In this document: one piece after another, positions 20,132 through 28,533 of the stretch
How positions within the stretch are numbered: position 1 is the stretch's first letter
Layout of the letters: each line of letters begins with the position of its first letter
Assembly (NCBI GenBank): GCA_022843845.1
Contig: JALHMW010000006.1
Coordinates: 1-64,000, forward strand
DNA length: 64,000 nt
From: Archangium sp.
GTDB taxonomy: Bacteria; Myxococcota; Myxococcia; Myxococcales; Myxococcaceae
Direction of reading: 5' to 3'
Notes under the pieces: generated by a model
What the model saw: the letters and a program-made list of their open reading frames with translations, nothing else
Database searches by the model: none
What the model was told of the DNA's origin: nothing
Position numbers and translations under genes: made by a program

Positions 20132-21301
20132 CTACAGCCAGTGCCGCAGCTGGAACGCGAACCACGACAACATGCGGTGGAGCAGCCCGTAGCTCTTCAC
20201 CGTGGCGGGGGTGACGCGCTCGCAGTGGGCGAGGTCTTCGCCGAAGAGCTGCTCCATCGACTTCCCGAACGTCGGGTCGACGATGACGGCGTTGACCTCG
20301 AGGTTCTGGCGCATGGACAACGAGTCGAGGTTCGAGCTGCCGATGGTGGCCCAGGTGCCGTCGATGACGGCGGTCTTCGCGTGCAGCACGCGGCCGCGCC
20401 ACTCGTACACCTCGACACCGTTCTTCAGCAGCTTTGGGTACAGGCCGCGGGTGCCCCACAGCACCAGCTTCACGTCGGTGGTGGCGGCCACGATGACGGC
20501 GACCCGAACGCCGCGGCGCACCGCCCGGTACATCGTCTTGAGGAACTTCCCCGGAGGCAGGAAGTACGCGTGGGTGAGGAAGATACGTTGCTTCGCGCGG
20601 CCGATGGCGTCGACGTACGCCTTGCGAATCAGCTTCTGGTGCACGCCGAAGTCGTTGCCGACGATGGCGAGGGCGGCGCAGGTCGCCGCGCGTGGCCGAA
20701 CGAACCTGGCGGCGTCGAAGCCCGGGCCCTTCTGCTTCTTCCAGGTGCCCAGGAAGAGCGCCTCGAGCTGGAGCGAGCCCGAGCCTTCGACGCGCACGTG
20801 GGTGTCTCGCCAGCCACCTCCTCCATCTGCGACCGCGGCGTACTCGTCGCTGAGGTTGAGCCCGCCAGCGAAGCCGACCACGCCGTCGACGACGAGCGAC
20901 TTGCGGTGGTTTCGGCGCCGAAGCCGGGCTGCGAAGCGGGTCAACCCCAGGCCGAAGCGCAGCGGCAGGAAGACGTGCACCTTCACGCCCGCGCTGCGCA
21001 GCTGCAGGAGCGTGATGTCCGACACGTTCGAGCCCCAGCCGTCGACCATCAACAGCACCTCGACGCCGGCGCGCGCCCGCTCGCACAGCGCGTTGATGAA
21101 GCGCATGCCCGTGCTGTCATCCCGGAGGATGTACGTCTCGAGGCAGATGGTGTGCTGGGCGAGCGCGATGGCGGCCAGCATCGCAGGGTAGGCCTGGTAG
21201 CCGTCGCGGAGCAGCGCCACCCGGGTCGGCCCGATCACCACCTCTGCGTAGGGTTCACGCCCCTCGAGGAGCGGTGAGCGTCGAGCGAGGGCGGTGTTCA
21301 T
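20132..21301 (-). CDS. Phospholipase D / cardiolipin synthase family protein
   Basis: A 389-residue protein with two HKD motifs: HRKSLVVDG in the first half and HAKTAVIDGTWATIGSSNLD in the second. This is the arrangement of bacterial cardiolipin synthases and related phosphatidyltransferases. There is no N-terminal membrane segment, so it resembles the ClsB/YbhO group, which joins phosphatidylglycerol with another phospholipid or glycerol. It lies 10 bases downstream of the cysteine-rich lipoprotein gene and is probably cotranscribed. Substrate choice cannot be read from the sequence. Confidence 0.88.
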   Translation of the reverse strand: MNTALARRSPLLEGREPYAEVVIGPTRVALLRDGYQAYPAMLAAIALAQHTICLETYILRDDSTGMRFINALCERARAGVEVLLMVDGWGSNVSDITLLQLRSAGVKVHVFLPLRFGLGLTRFAARLRRRNHRKSLVVDGVVGFAGGLNLSDEYAAVADGGGGWRDTHVRVEGSGSLQLEALFLGTWKKQKGPGFDAARFVRPRAATCAALAIVGNDFGVHQKLIRKAYVDAIGRAKQRIFLTHAYFLPPGKFLKTMYRAVRRGVRVAVIVAATTDVKLVLWGTRGLYPKLLKNGVEVYEWRGRVLHAKTAVIDGTWATIGSSNLDSLSMRQNLEVNAVIVDPTFGKSMEQLFGEDLAHCERVTPATVKSYGLLHRMLSWFAFQLRHWL

Positions 21302-21311
21302 TTGCTCGTCG

Positions 21312-22871
21312 TCAGCGTCGAACGGTGAGCGTCACGCGGCCGGCCGTCGCGGGCTGGGTCGAGTCGAGCCACAGGTAATACGTGTCGGGCGCCAGCGTCG
21401 CGGTGAAGGTCGCGGCCTGGTCGAGGGCCGGCGCGGCGGCGCACTGCTCGACCGTCATGGCGTCGCAGGTGGCCTTGCGCAGCGACAGCACGGGCGCTCC
21501 GCCACTGCCGGCCTCAGGCGTCGCGGTGAAGGTGTACGAGCCCGTGGTGGTGACCGAGAGCCGGAAGACCTGGTCGGGGCTGCCGGCGCCGCCACAGGTC
21601 GCGGCGCTCGCGTCCGTGCCGAGGCTGGTATCGACCGACGCGCTCGTCTCGTTGAGGCCGGCCGGGAACACGAGGTCTCGCGGCAGCGCGCAGGTGTCGT
21701 TGCTGGGCGGAACGGAGGCGGGCCCGGCCGTCGCGCTCAGCTCCATGCGGCCGAGGGTGACGGGGCCGGGCGTCTCGACCACCAGCGTGTAGTCACCCGC
21801 GTTGAGCCGCCGCGCGATGAGCCGACCGGTGGGGGAGGTCGACGTCGAACACGCGGGCTGCACGGGCGGCAGCCGGCAGGCCCGGCCTGTCCACAACGCC
21901 ATCACCGGGAGCTGCGGGCCCGAGCCCATCGCGTTGATGATGACGTCGGACGCCTGCGGCAGCGTGAAGCGGTAGAAGAGATCGGGGCTGCGCGGCGTCG
22001 GGTTGCAGCTGAGCTGAACGTCGTCGTCGGCGTCGATGAGGTCGACCCGCACCGAGCCTCCATCGAGCGCGAGCTGCTGCGCCTGCAGACACGTCTCGTT
22101 GGTCGAGCCGGTGGGCGGGAGCACTTCGACCTTCGCGAGCGTCGGCCCGGAGCCCGACCGGTCGTACCCCTGGAGGACGAAGGAGTACGGGCCTGGCTGC
22201 AGGCGTCGCGCGCGGAAGCTGGCGACGAGGCCGCCGCTGTCGACGCAGGCGAGATCGACGTCGGTGGAGCACTGGGTGCGGAGCGCCGCGACCGGCTGCG
22301 CGCCACCGGGGCCCGGCGAGACGGTGACCCTCACGTCGGAGGCGACGCCGAGGAGCACGTTGAAGACGACGTCTCCACCGCCAGCGTCAGGCGCAGCACA
22401 CGCGGTCTGCACGTTGGTGTTCGTCGAGAAGAGGTTGACGCTGACGTCGAAGGTCTTCGGCCCACACGCGAGGGCGGTGGGCGCGGTCGCGCAGGTGTCG
22501 GAGGGGACGATGACGCCCGCGTCTTCCGCGTCGGGCTGGCAGACGTTCGCGCTGCACAGCGGCGTGGGGCACGCGCACTGGGCCGCGGTGAGGCACTGCA
22601 CGCAGCGGCCAGTCGCGGTATCGCAGACCGGGGTGGCGCCGGTGCAGCCGGGCTCGCAGGCGAGGCCCGCGTCAGCTGCCGTGCCGCCGCCCGCGCCGCC
22701 GTCATAGCCGGCAGGCAGCTCACAGACGCCGCTGGTGGGGTTGCACTGCTTGGGCCTGTCGCACTTGATCCTCGCGCAGGGCGGAGTGGTCGGCCCGCAG
22801 GCCCCGAAGAGCGCCGAGGCGGCGAGCACGGCAAAGAGGAGAGAGAAGACGACGTGTCGGGAAGCAGACAT
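21312..22871 (-). CDS. Cys-rich lipoprotein with repeated pre-peptidase-like domains
   Basis: A 519-residue protein with a lipoprotein signal ending in ALFGACG, then about 90 residues rich in cysteine (CARIKCDRPKQCNP, CEPGCTG, CVQCLTAAQCACP). Three or four beta-domains of about 100 residues follow, each resembling pre-peptidase C-terminal domains (for example DVVFNVLLGVASDVRVTVSPG, LFYRFTLPQASDVIINAMG and QVFRLSVTTTGSYTFTATPE). Such domains usually mediate surface or substrate binding. It is the first gene of a leftward unit with the phospholipase D-type gene. Function is unknown. Confidence 0.75.
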   Translation of the reverse strand: MSASRHVVFSLLFAVLAASALFGACGPTTPPCARIKCDRPKQCNPTSGVCELPAGYDGGAGGGTAADAGLACEPGCTGATPVCDTATGRCVQCLTAAQCACPTPLCSANVCQPDAEDAGVIVPSDTCATAPTALACGPKTFDVSVNLFSTNTNVQTACAAPDAGGGDVVFNVLLGVASDVRVTVSPGPGGAQPVAALRTQCSTDVDLACVDSGGLVASFRARRLQPGPYSFVLQGYDRSGSGPTLAKVEVLPPTGSTNETCLQAQQLALDGGSVRVDLIDADDDVQLSCNPTPRSPDLFYRFTLPQASDVIINAMGSGPQLPVMALWTGRACRLPPVQPACSTSTSPTGRLIARRLNAGDYTLVVETPGPVTLGRMELSATAGPASVPPSNDTCALPRDLVFPAGLNETSASVDTSLGTDASAATCGGAGSPDQVFRLSVTTTGSYTFTATPEAGSGGAPVLSLRKATCDAMTVEQCAAAPALDQAATFTATLAPDTYYLWLDSTQPATAGRVTLTVRR

Positions 22872-22957
22872 GGGCGAACACCATACAGGCTTTTCCGAAC
22901 GCCTCGCGTTTCGTCACCGGCGCCTCACCCTCAGTTCGGCGAGGGCTCGTCGGTGCC

Positions 22958-24718
22958 TCAGCTCAGCCCATGCGCGACGAGCCGTGCGAAGGCGCCGTTC
23001 GCGGCCATCAGCGCGTCCCACGCGCCTTGCTCGACGACGCGGCCCTGCTCCATCACCACGATGCGATCGGCCTTCCGAACGGTCGCGAGCCGATGCGCGA
23101 TGACGAGCACGGCGCGGCCCTCCATCAACTTGGAGAGCCCGGCCTGCACCTCCTGCTCGGTGCTCGCGTCGAGGGCGCTCGTGGGCTCGTCGAGGAGCAG
23201 CAGGCTCGGCGCTTTCAGGAAGGCCCGGGCGATGGCGAGGCGTTGGCGCTGGCCGCCCGAGAGCGTGGCGCCGCGTTCACCGATGGGCGTGTCGAGGCCG
23301 TTGGGGAGCGCCTGCACGAAGGCCTTCGCGTGCGCGCGGTCCAGCGCCGTCCACAGCGCGTCATCGCTCGCGCCTTCCTTCGCCATCCACAGGTTCTCGC
23401 GCACCGTGCCCGAGAGGAGCACTGGCTCCTGCGGCACCCACGCGAGGTGGTCCCGAATGCTGCGCCGGGAGAGCTGACTCGTCTCCACCCCGTTCCAGCG
23501 CAGCGCGCCGCCCGCAGGCGCGGAGAAGCCCAGAAGCAACGACACCACCGTCGACTTGCCGGCGCCCGATGGCCCGACGAGCGCCACGTGTTCGCCCGCC
23601 TTCACCGAGAAGCTGACGGCCGCGAGCGCCTCTCGCCCATCGCCGTACGAGAACCGGACGTTCTCCAAAGTGAGCGCCTCGAGTGGGCCGGCTTGCGCGC
23701 CGCGCTCCGGCTCCACGTGCGCGTCGAGGATCTCGAAGAGCCGCTCTGCCGCGCCGAGGCCCACCAGCACCTGCGAGAAGTTGCCCGAGAGGCTCTTCAC
23801 CGGTTGGTACATGAGGAGCGCGGCCGCGAGGAACGACACGAGGTGGCCCGCGAGCTGGGGCTCTTTCGCGACGGCGTTCGCACCGAAGACCAGCGCGATG
23901 GCCACGCCGATGATGCCGAGCAGCTCGGTCGTCGGGGTGAACGCTCCGCGAATGAACAACGAGCGCTTCATCACCGACAGGTAGCGGCCCTGCTCGGCAT
24001 CGAACGCGGCGAGCGCCTGAGGCTCCCGGCCGTAGGCCTGAACGATGGGCAGCGCCTGCAGGTGCTCGGAGGCGAGCTGCGTCAACGCGCCCAGCGAGGC
24101 CTGTCCCTTCGTCGCCGCCTTGCGCGCGCTCTTCGCGAAGCGACTCACGGGAAGAATCATTCCCGGGATGACGAGGAAGGTGAGGAGGAAGAGCCGCCCA
24201 TCGATGCTCGCGCAGACGGCCAGCAACGCGAGCGTCTGGAGCGAGTCCTTCACCCAGGCCGACAACGACGTGCCGACGGCGAACTCCACCTGCGCGACGT
24301 CAGCGGTGAAGCGCGAGAGCAATTCGCCCGAGTGCCGCTTCTCGAACCAGCTCGGCGGCAAGGTGAGCACTCGATCGTAGAGGGCCCGTCGGAGTGACGC
24401 GAGCGCGAGCTGCGCGACGTTCGACATCAGCCCCGAGTGCAGCCACGTCGAGAGCGCCTTGAGCACCGCGACCCCGACGATCGCGAGCGGCAACTTCACC
24501 GCCAGCGCCTTCGGCTCGAAGGTGACGCCCGCGAGCGTCACGGCGCCGCCTTTGAGCACCGATTCGAGCAACGGGCCCAGCAGCCGGGCCCAGCCCGCCG
24601 TCGCCGCCGCCGCCACCACGCCTGCCGCCGTCGCCAGCGCCACCTGCCCGCGCCACGGCCTCACGAAGCCAACCAGCCGCCACCACGAGGACAACGCTGA
24701 GCGAATGGGTGGCTTCAC
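22958..24718 (-). CDS. ABC exporter, fused permease and ATPase (MsbA-like)
   Basis: A 586-residue half-transporter with an N-terminal six-helix permease and a C-terminal nucleotide-binding domain. Visible motifs are Walker A GPSGAGKST, signature LSGGQRQR, Walker B LLLLDEPTSALD and switch IAHRLAT. It is expected to work as a homodimer. MsbA-type family members flip lipids, but drugs and peptides are also substrates in the wider family, so the cargo is uncertain. It is divergent from dnaJ over a 61-base spacer. Confidence 0.92.
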   Translation of the reverse strand: MKPPIRSALSSWWRLVGFVRPWRGQVALATAAGVVAAAATAGWARLLGPLLESVLKGGAVTLAGVTFEPKALAVKLPLAIVGVAVLKALSTWLHSGLMSNVAQLALASLRRALYDRVLTLPPSWFEKRHSGELLSRFTADVAQVEFAVGTSLSAWVKDSLQTLALLAVCASIDGRLFLLTFLVIPGMILPVSRFAKSARKAATKGQASLGALTQLASEHLQALPIVQAYGREPQALAAFDAEQGRYLSVMKRSLFIRGAFTPTTELLGIIGVAIALVFGANAVAKEPQLAGHLVSFLAAALLMYQPVKSLSGNFSQVLVGLGAAERLFEILDAHVEPERGAQAGPLEALTLENVRFSYGDGREALAAVSFSVKAGEHVALVGPSGAGKSTVVSLLLGFSAPAGGALRWNGVETSQLSRRSIRDHLAWVPQEPVLLSGTVRENLWMAKEGASDDALWTALDRAHAKAFVQALPNGLDTPIGERGATLSGGQRQRLAIARAFLKAPSLLLLDEPTSALDASTEQEVQAGLSKLMEGRAVLVIAHRLATVRKADRIVVMEQGRVVEQGAWDALMAANGAFARLVAHGLS

Positions 24719-24744
24719 GGGGTGCGAATAGCGTCACCGGTCGA

Positions 24745-24772
24745 TTGCCCGGGGGGAGACCTGCGTTATATG
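24745..24772 (+). promoter_or_regulatory. Candidate promoter for dnaJ
   Basis: TTGCCC (24745-24750) and TATATG (24767-24772), 16 bases apart, resemble a housekeeping -35/-10 pair. The -10 box ends 7 bases before the dnaJ ATG at 24780, so the transcript would begin at or next to the start codon. No Shine-Dalgarno sequence is seen, consistent with a leaderless mRNA. Confidence 0.4.
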
Positions 24773-24779
24773 CGCCGCC

Positions 24780-25895
24780 ATGCCGGCTGGCTCGAAGCGC
24801 GACTACTACGAAGTGTTGGGCGTCGAACGCTCTGCTGACGCAGACGCCCTCAAGAAGGCCTTCCGCAAGCTGGCCATGGAGTTCCACCCGGACCGCAACC
24901 CCGGCAACAAGGAGGCCGAGGAGAAGTTCAAGGAGATCTCCGAGGCGTACGAGGTGCTGTCCGACCCCGACAAGCGCGCCCGCTTCGATCGTTTCGGCCA
25001 CGCGGGCATGGGCGGCTTCCAGCCTGGAGAGGGCTTCAGCGGCGCGAACATCAACGACATCTTCGGAGAGATCTTCGGCGACTTCTTCGGCGGCGGCCGG
25101 CAGCGTCGGCAGCGCAACCGCGGCGCCGACCTCCGCTACAACCTCGAGCTGTCCTTCGAAGAGGCCGCGTTCGGCGCCGAGGTGACGGTGAAGCTGCCGC
25201 GCCCGAAGCGGTGCGAGCCGTGTGAAGGCACGGGCTCCAAGTCGAAGCAGATGCGCCAGTGCCCCACGTGTGGTGGCGCGGGCGAGGTGCGCTTCACGCA
25301 GGGCTTCTTCGCGGTCGCGCGCACGTGTTCGCAGTGCAGCGGCTCAGGCCAGGTGGTGGCCGACCCGTGCAAGAGCTGCGGCGGCACCGGCAAGCTCGAC
25401 GCGACGAGCGAGCTGACGGTGAAGATTCCTCCCGGCGTCGACACCGGCACGCGGGTGCGGCTGGCGGGCGAAGGAGAGGTCGGCGAGCAGGGCGGGCCTC
25501 CGGGCGATCTCTACGTCGTCGTCCACGTGAAGGAGCACTCGCTCTTCCACCGTGAGGACCAGGACGTGTTCGTCATCGTGCCGGTCGGCTTCGTGCAGGC
25601 GGCGCTCGGCGCGCAGATCGACGTCCCGACGCTCGACGGCGTGGTGAAGATGAAGATCCCCGAGGGCACGCAGACGGACAAGGTGTTCCGCCTCAAGGGC
25701 AAGGGCATTCCCAGCCTGCACGGTGGCGGCCGCGGCGATCAGCACGTGAAGGTGGTGGTCGAGACGCCGACCAACCTCTCGTCGAAGCAGAAGAAGCTGC
25801 TCGAGGAGTTCGCCACGCTCGATCACGACGAGGCGCACCCGCAGTCGAAGAGCTTCTTCGCGAAGGTCAAGGAGCTGTTCGGCGCCGCGAAGTGA
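24780..25895 (+). CDS. dnaJ: Chaperone DnaJ
   Basis: A 371-residue full-length type I DnaJ, the co-chaperone that delivers unfolded proteins to DnaK and stimulates its ATPase. The J domain holds the essential HPD at residues 36-38, followed by a Gly/Phe-rich linker. Four CxxCxGxG zinc motifs come next ([32 protein letters not shown]), then the C-terminal substrate-binding domains. It is not next to dnaK or grpE here, so it may be a second copy or an isolated locus. Confidence 0.96.
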   Translation: MPAGSKRDYYEVLGVERSADADALKKAFRKLAMEFHPDRNPGNKEAEEKFKEISEAYEVLSDPDKRARFDRFGHAGMGGFQPGEGFSGANINDIFGEIFGDFFGGGRQRRQRNRGADLRYNLELSFEEAAFGAEVTVKLPRPKRCEPCEGTGSKSKQMRQCPTCGGAGEVRFTQGFFAVARTCSQCSGSGQVVADPCKSCGGTGKLDATSELTVKIPPGVDTGTRVRLAGEGEVGEQGGPPGDLYVVVHVKEHSLFHREDQDVFVIVPVGFVQAALGAQIDVPTLDGVVKMKIPEGTQTDKVFRLKGKGIPSLHGGGRGDQHVKVVVETPTNLSSKQKKLLEEFATLDHDEAHPQSKSFFAKVKELFGAAK

Positions 25896-25930
25896 TGCGC
25901 TGACGAGCGTCGCCGGGGCCTGATTGGTTT

Positions 25931-25959
25931 TTGTCGGAACTGCGGGCGACTGGTACAAG
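25931..25959 (+). promoter_or_regulatory. Candidate promoter for the Ser/Thr kinase operon
   Basis: TTGTCG (25931-25936), a 17-base spacer ending in an extended TGG, and TACAAG (25954-25959) form a plausible sigma-70-type promoter in the 119-base gap after dnaJ. It precedes the kinase start at 26015 by about 55 bases. Confidence 0.4.
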
Positions 25960-26014
25960 GCGCCTGCTCCGATGACTCCGTTGCCCACGAACAGTGTGTC
26001 GTCAGGTGTCGCCC

Positions 26015-27580
26015 ATGGCTGAGCTGGCCCGCGGCACCATCGTGGCGCACATCTACGAGATCGAGTCGCCGCTCGGCTCGGGTGGCTTCGGCGCGACGTA
26101 CCTCGCGCGCAACACCACGCTCAAGGGCGGGCAGGTCGTCGTCAAGCAGGTCGCCAGCGAAGACCAGGGTGAAGAAGAGGCCATGGTGCTGGTCGGCCTG
26201 CAGAGCGCGAACGTGGTGCGCGTGCTGGCCTTCGACGAGAAGCACCGCGCCATCGTCATGGAGCGCGCGGCCGGTGAGCCGCTGGCCGATCTGATCCCCA
26301 AGCTCAGCATGGTCGACGCCGTGCGCATCGCGCGGGAGGTCGCCGTCGCGCTGAGCGAGCTCGAGACGCGCGAGCTGGTGCACCGCGACGTCAAACCCGA
26401 GAACGTGATGGTGACGTTGCGCGGGGCTGATGGGCGCCTGTCGGTGAAGTTGATCGACTTCGGCATCGCGCTGAAGGCCGGCAAGCCGCTCAAGGGCGAC
26501 CCGGTCGGCAGCCCGCTCTATTGCCCGGCGGAGCAGCACGATCGACATGTGCCTCCGCACCCCGCTGACGACGTCTACGCGCTCGGTGGCGTGCTGTTCC
26601 ACATGGTGACGGGGCAGGCCCCGTACGCGCCCGAGAAGTTGTCCGACGAGCAGCGCACCGATTTTTTGACGGGCCTCGGCTTCGACCCGACCGTGACCGA
26701 CTCGTCGATCCTCGAGGCGCTGCAGCTGCGCATGATGCACCAGAGCGCGCCGCCGCCGAGCATCTTCTCGTACCTCGATGAAGCCCAGCAGCGCGCGGTC
26801 GACCCCGAGCTGCTGCAGACGCTCGATGAGCTGCTCAAGCGCATGCTGGGCAAGCACCGCTCCGGCCGGCCCCGCGCCCGGGAAGTCGAGCACGTGCTGG
26901 AGCGCCTCGACGCAAGGTTCACCAGCGGCGCGACCCAGACGAACTTCAAGCTGCGAACGGCGCCGTTGCCGCCGACGTCGACGCTGGTGCTGCCCAGGCG
27001 CATCGTCCCGAAGGCCACCAACGTCACGCCCTCGGGAGCCGTCTCTCCCGACCGCGTCTCGACCGATCAGCTCGCGCAGCAGGTGAGGCCGAAGCCGCGA
27101 AGGGCGCTGCTCGCCGGGTTGTTCGCGTTCGTGCTCGGCGGAGTGGCGGTGCTCTCGTTGTGGCCTTCGAGTGGCTCGCAGGGCGATCCGACGCGTGTCA
27201 CGCCCGTGGTCGAGCCGCCGTCCGTTCCCGTCCTCGCCGCGGTCGATGCGAGCGTCTCGCCTCCGCTCGTCGTGAGCCCGGTCGTCGACGCGGGCGACGA
27301 GGAGCTGACGCCGTTCGGCAAGATTCCCGTGAAGCCCGTCGTCAAGCCGGCCGTGCCGACGGTGGTCTGCGACGATCGGTGGCGACGCGCCGTGAAGCAG
27401 GAGCTGCGCGATCTGCACGCCGAGGTCGCGAAGAAGGACGATGACGCGCTCTTCATTCGTTTCGAGAAGGACGAAGAGCGGGTGCTCGACAAGATGAACG
27501 CAGAGAAGGTGAGCACACCTGCCGGGTGCGTCGAGGCCGACACGGCCGCCACCCGGTTGCTGACCGACTACCGAAAATGA
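26015..27580 (+). CDS. Transmembrane Ser/Thr protein kinase with a novel C-terminal Cys/Trp domain
   Basis: A 521-residue Hanks-type kinase. The catalytic domain (about 8-270) has the glycine loop GSGGFG, Lys44, HRD with Asp125, and DFG with Asp148; the activation segment GSPLYCPAEQ replaces the usual APE. Asp125, Lys44 and Asp148 are all present, so activity is expected. One membrane helix lies near residues 361-385. The outside part ends in a 70-residue domain starting VCDDRW and containing a second cysteine (PAGC) near its end. A close relative of this domain occurs twice in the protein encoded by 31309-32400. It heads a four-gene operon. ATG 26015 was preferred over GTG 25994. Confidence 0.9.
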   Translation: MAELARGTIVAHIYEIESPLGSGGFGATYLARNTTLKGGQVVVKQVASEDQGEEEAMVLVGLQSANVVRVLAFDEKHRAIVMERAAGEPLADLIPKLSMVDAVRIAREVAVALSELETRELVHRDVKPENVMVTLRGADGRLSVKLIDFGIALKAGKPLKGDPVGSPLYCPAEQHDRHVPPHPADDVYALGGVLFHMVTGQAPYAPEKLSDEQRTDFLTGLGFDPTVTDSSILEALQLRMMHQSAPPPSIFSYLDEAQQRAVDPELLQTLDELLKRMLGKHRSGRPRAREVEHVLERLDARFTSGATQTNFKLRTAPLPPTSTLVLPRRIVPKATNVTPSGAVSPDRVSTDQLAQQVRPKPRRALLAGLFAFVLGGVAVLSLWPSSGSQGDPTRVTPVVEPPSVPVLAAVDASVSPPLVVSPVVDAGDEELTPFGKIPVKPVVKPAVPTVVCDDRWRRAVKQELRDLHAEVAKKDDDALFIRFEKDEERVLDKMNAEKVSTPAGCVEADTAATRLLTDYRK

Positions 27581-27588
27581 GGACTCAC

Positions 27589-28533
27589 ATGCGCGGGCTC
27601 GTGGTGGGGTGGTGTCTGCTCTCGGTGGTGGCGGAGGCGCAGCCACAGCCGGTCGTCGCTCCGTACCCGTTCGAGGTGCTCACGCGTGGCATCGAGCCCG
27701 CGAAGGTCGAAGAGCTGCAATCGGTGGCGAGCCGATTGTTGTCGAACGCCGGGGTCTCTCCGCAGCCGAAGGGGATGATCAAGAACGCCCTCGAGCGCCT
27801 CAAGCGGCAAGACTGCGGAACCGAAGACGATTGCCTGCGGCAGCTCGCGACGCTCTCCGATGCGCTCTACGGCCTGTACTTCAGCGTGGCGGCGACTCCG
27901 ACGGCCGTGACGGTGGCCGGGCGAGTCGTGCGTGACGACGGGAAGCGTGTGGCGGGGCCCGAGCAGATCGTCGAGGAGCGCAAAGCGAAGGAGCCCATCG
28001 ACGCGACGATGAAGCGCGCGCTGCCGAAGTTGTTCGCGGCGCTGAAGCTGTCGCAGTTGCCCGCGGTGCGCGAGGTGGTGACGACGGTGAAGCCGCCCGA
28101 TCCCGTGAAGCCGCCGGATCTGGTGAACCCGCCGCCTGCCGTCGACGCGGGCGTGGTTGGACTCCCGCCACCTCCGCCGCCTCCGGTTGAAGAGTCGGTG
28201 CTGCGGCCGGCGGGCATCGTGACAGCGATCGCTGGTGGTTCGCTCGCGGCGGGTGGCACGGTGATGCTCATCGTCGGGCGTGCTCAGGCTGATGCGGTGC
28301 TGCTGCCGGGTGGCGTGCTGAAACCGGGCGGGAGCGCGGAGGACGCGACGACAGCCCGGAACGCGACGTCGCTTCAGTCGGCCGGAGTGGCCGTCGCTGG
28401 TCTCGGGGTCGCGGCCATCGGCGCGGGGCTGGTGATGGTGCTGATGGCTCCGGCGGAGCCCGTGAAGACGTCGGTGTTCGCAGCGCCCATGCCGGGCGGC
28501 GCTGCGGTGTTCGTGACTGGAGTGTTGCCATGA
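27589..28533 (+). CDS. Exported Pro-rich protein with C-terminal membrane helices (kinase operon)
   Basis: A 314-residue protein with a signal peptide (MRGLVVGWCLLSVVAEAQ). A folded region of about 130 residues resembles proteins that sense or assemble in the envelope (VASRLLSNAGVSPQPKGMIKNALERL). A proline-rich linker (VKPPDPVKPPDLVNPPP) follows, then two C-terminal hydrophobic segments. I chose ATG 27589, which has GAGG six bases upstream; ATG 27577 overlaps the kinase stop in ATGA form and adds four residues. The gene is in the kinase operon and overlaps the next gene by four bases. The domain layout resembles the product of 7225-7890. Function is unknown. Confidence 0.7.
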   Translation: MRGLVVGWCLLSVVAEAQPQPVVAPYPFEVLTRGIEPAKVEELQSVASRLLSNAGVSPQPKGMIKNALERLKRQDCGTEDDCLRQLATLSDALYGLYFSVAATPTAVTVAGRVVRDDGKRVAGPEQIVEERKAKEPIDATMKRALPKLFAALKLSQLPAVREVVTTVKPPDPVKPPDLVNPPPAVDAGVVGLPPPPPPPVEESVLRPAGIVTAIAGGSLAAGGTVMLIVGRAQADAVLLPGGVLKPGGSAEDATTARNATSLQSAGVAVAGLGVAAIGAGLVMVLMAPAEPVKTSVFAAPMPGGAAVFVTGVLP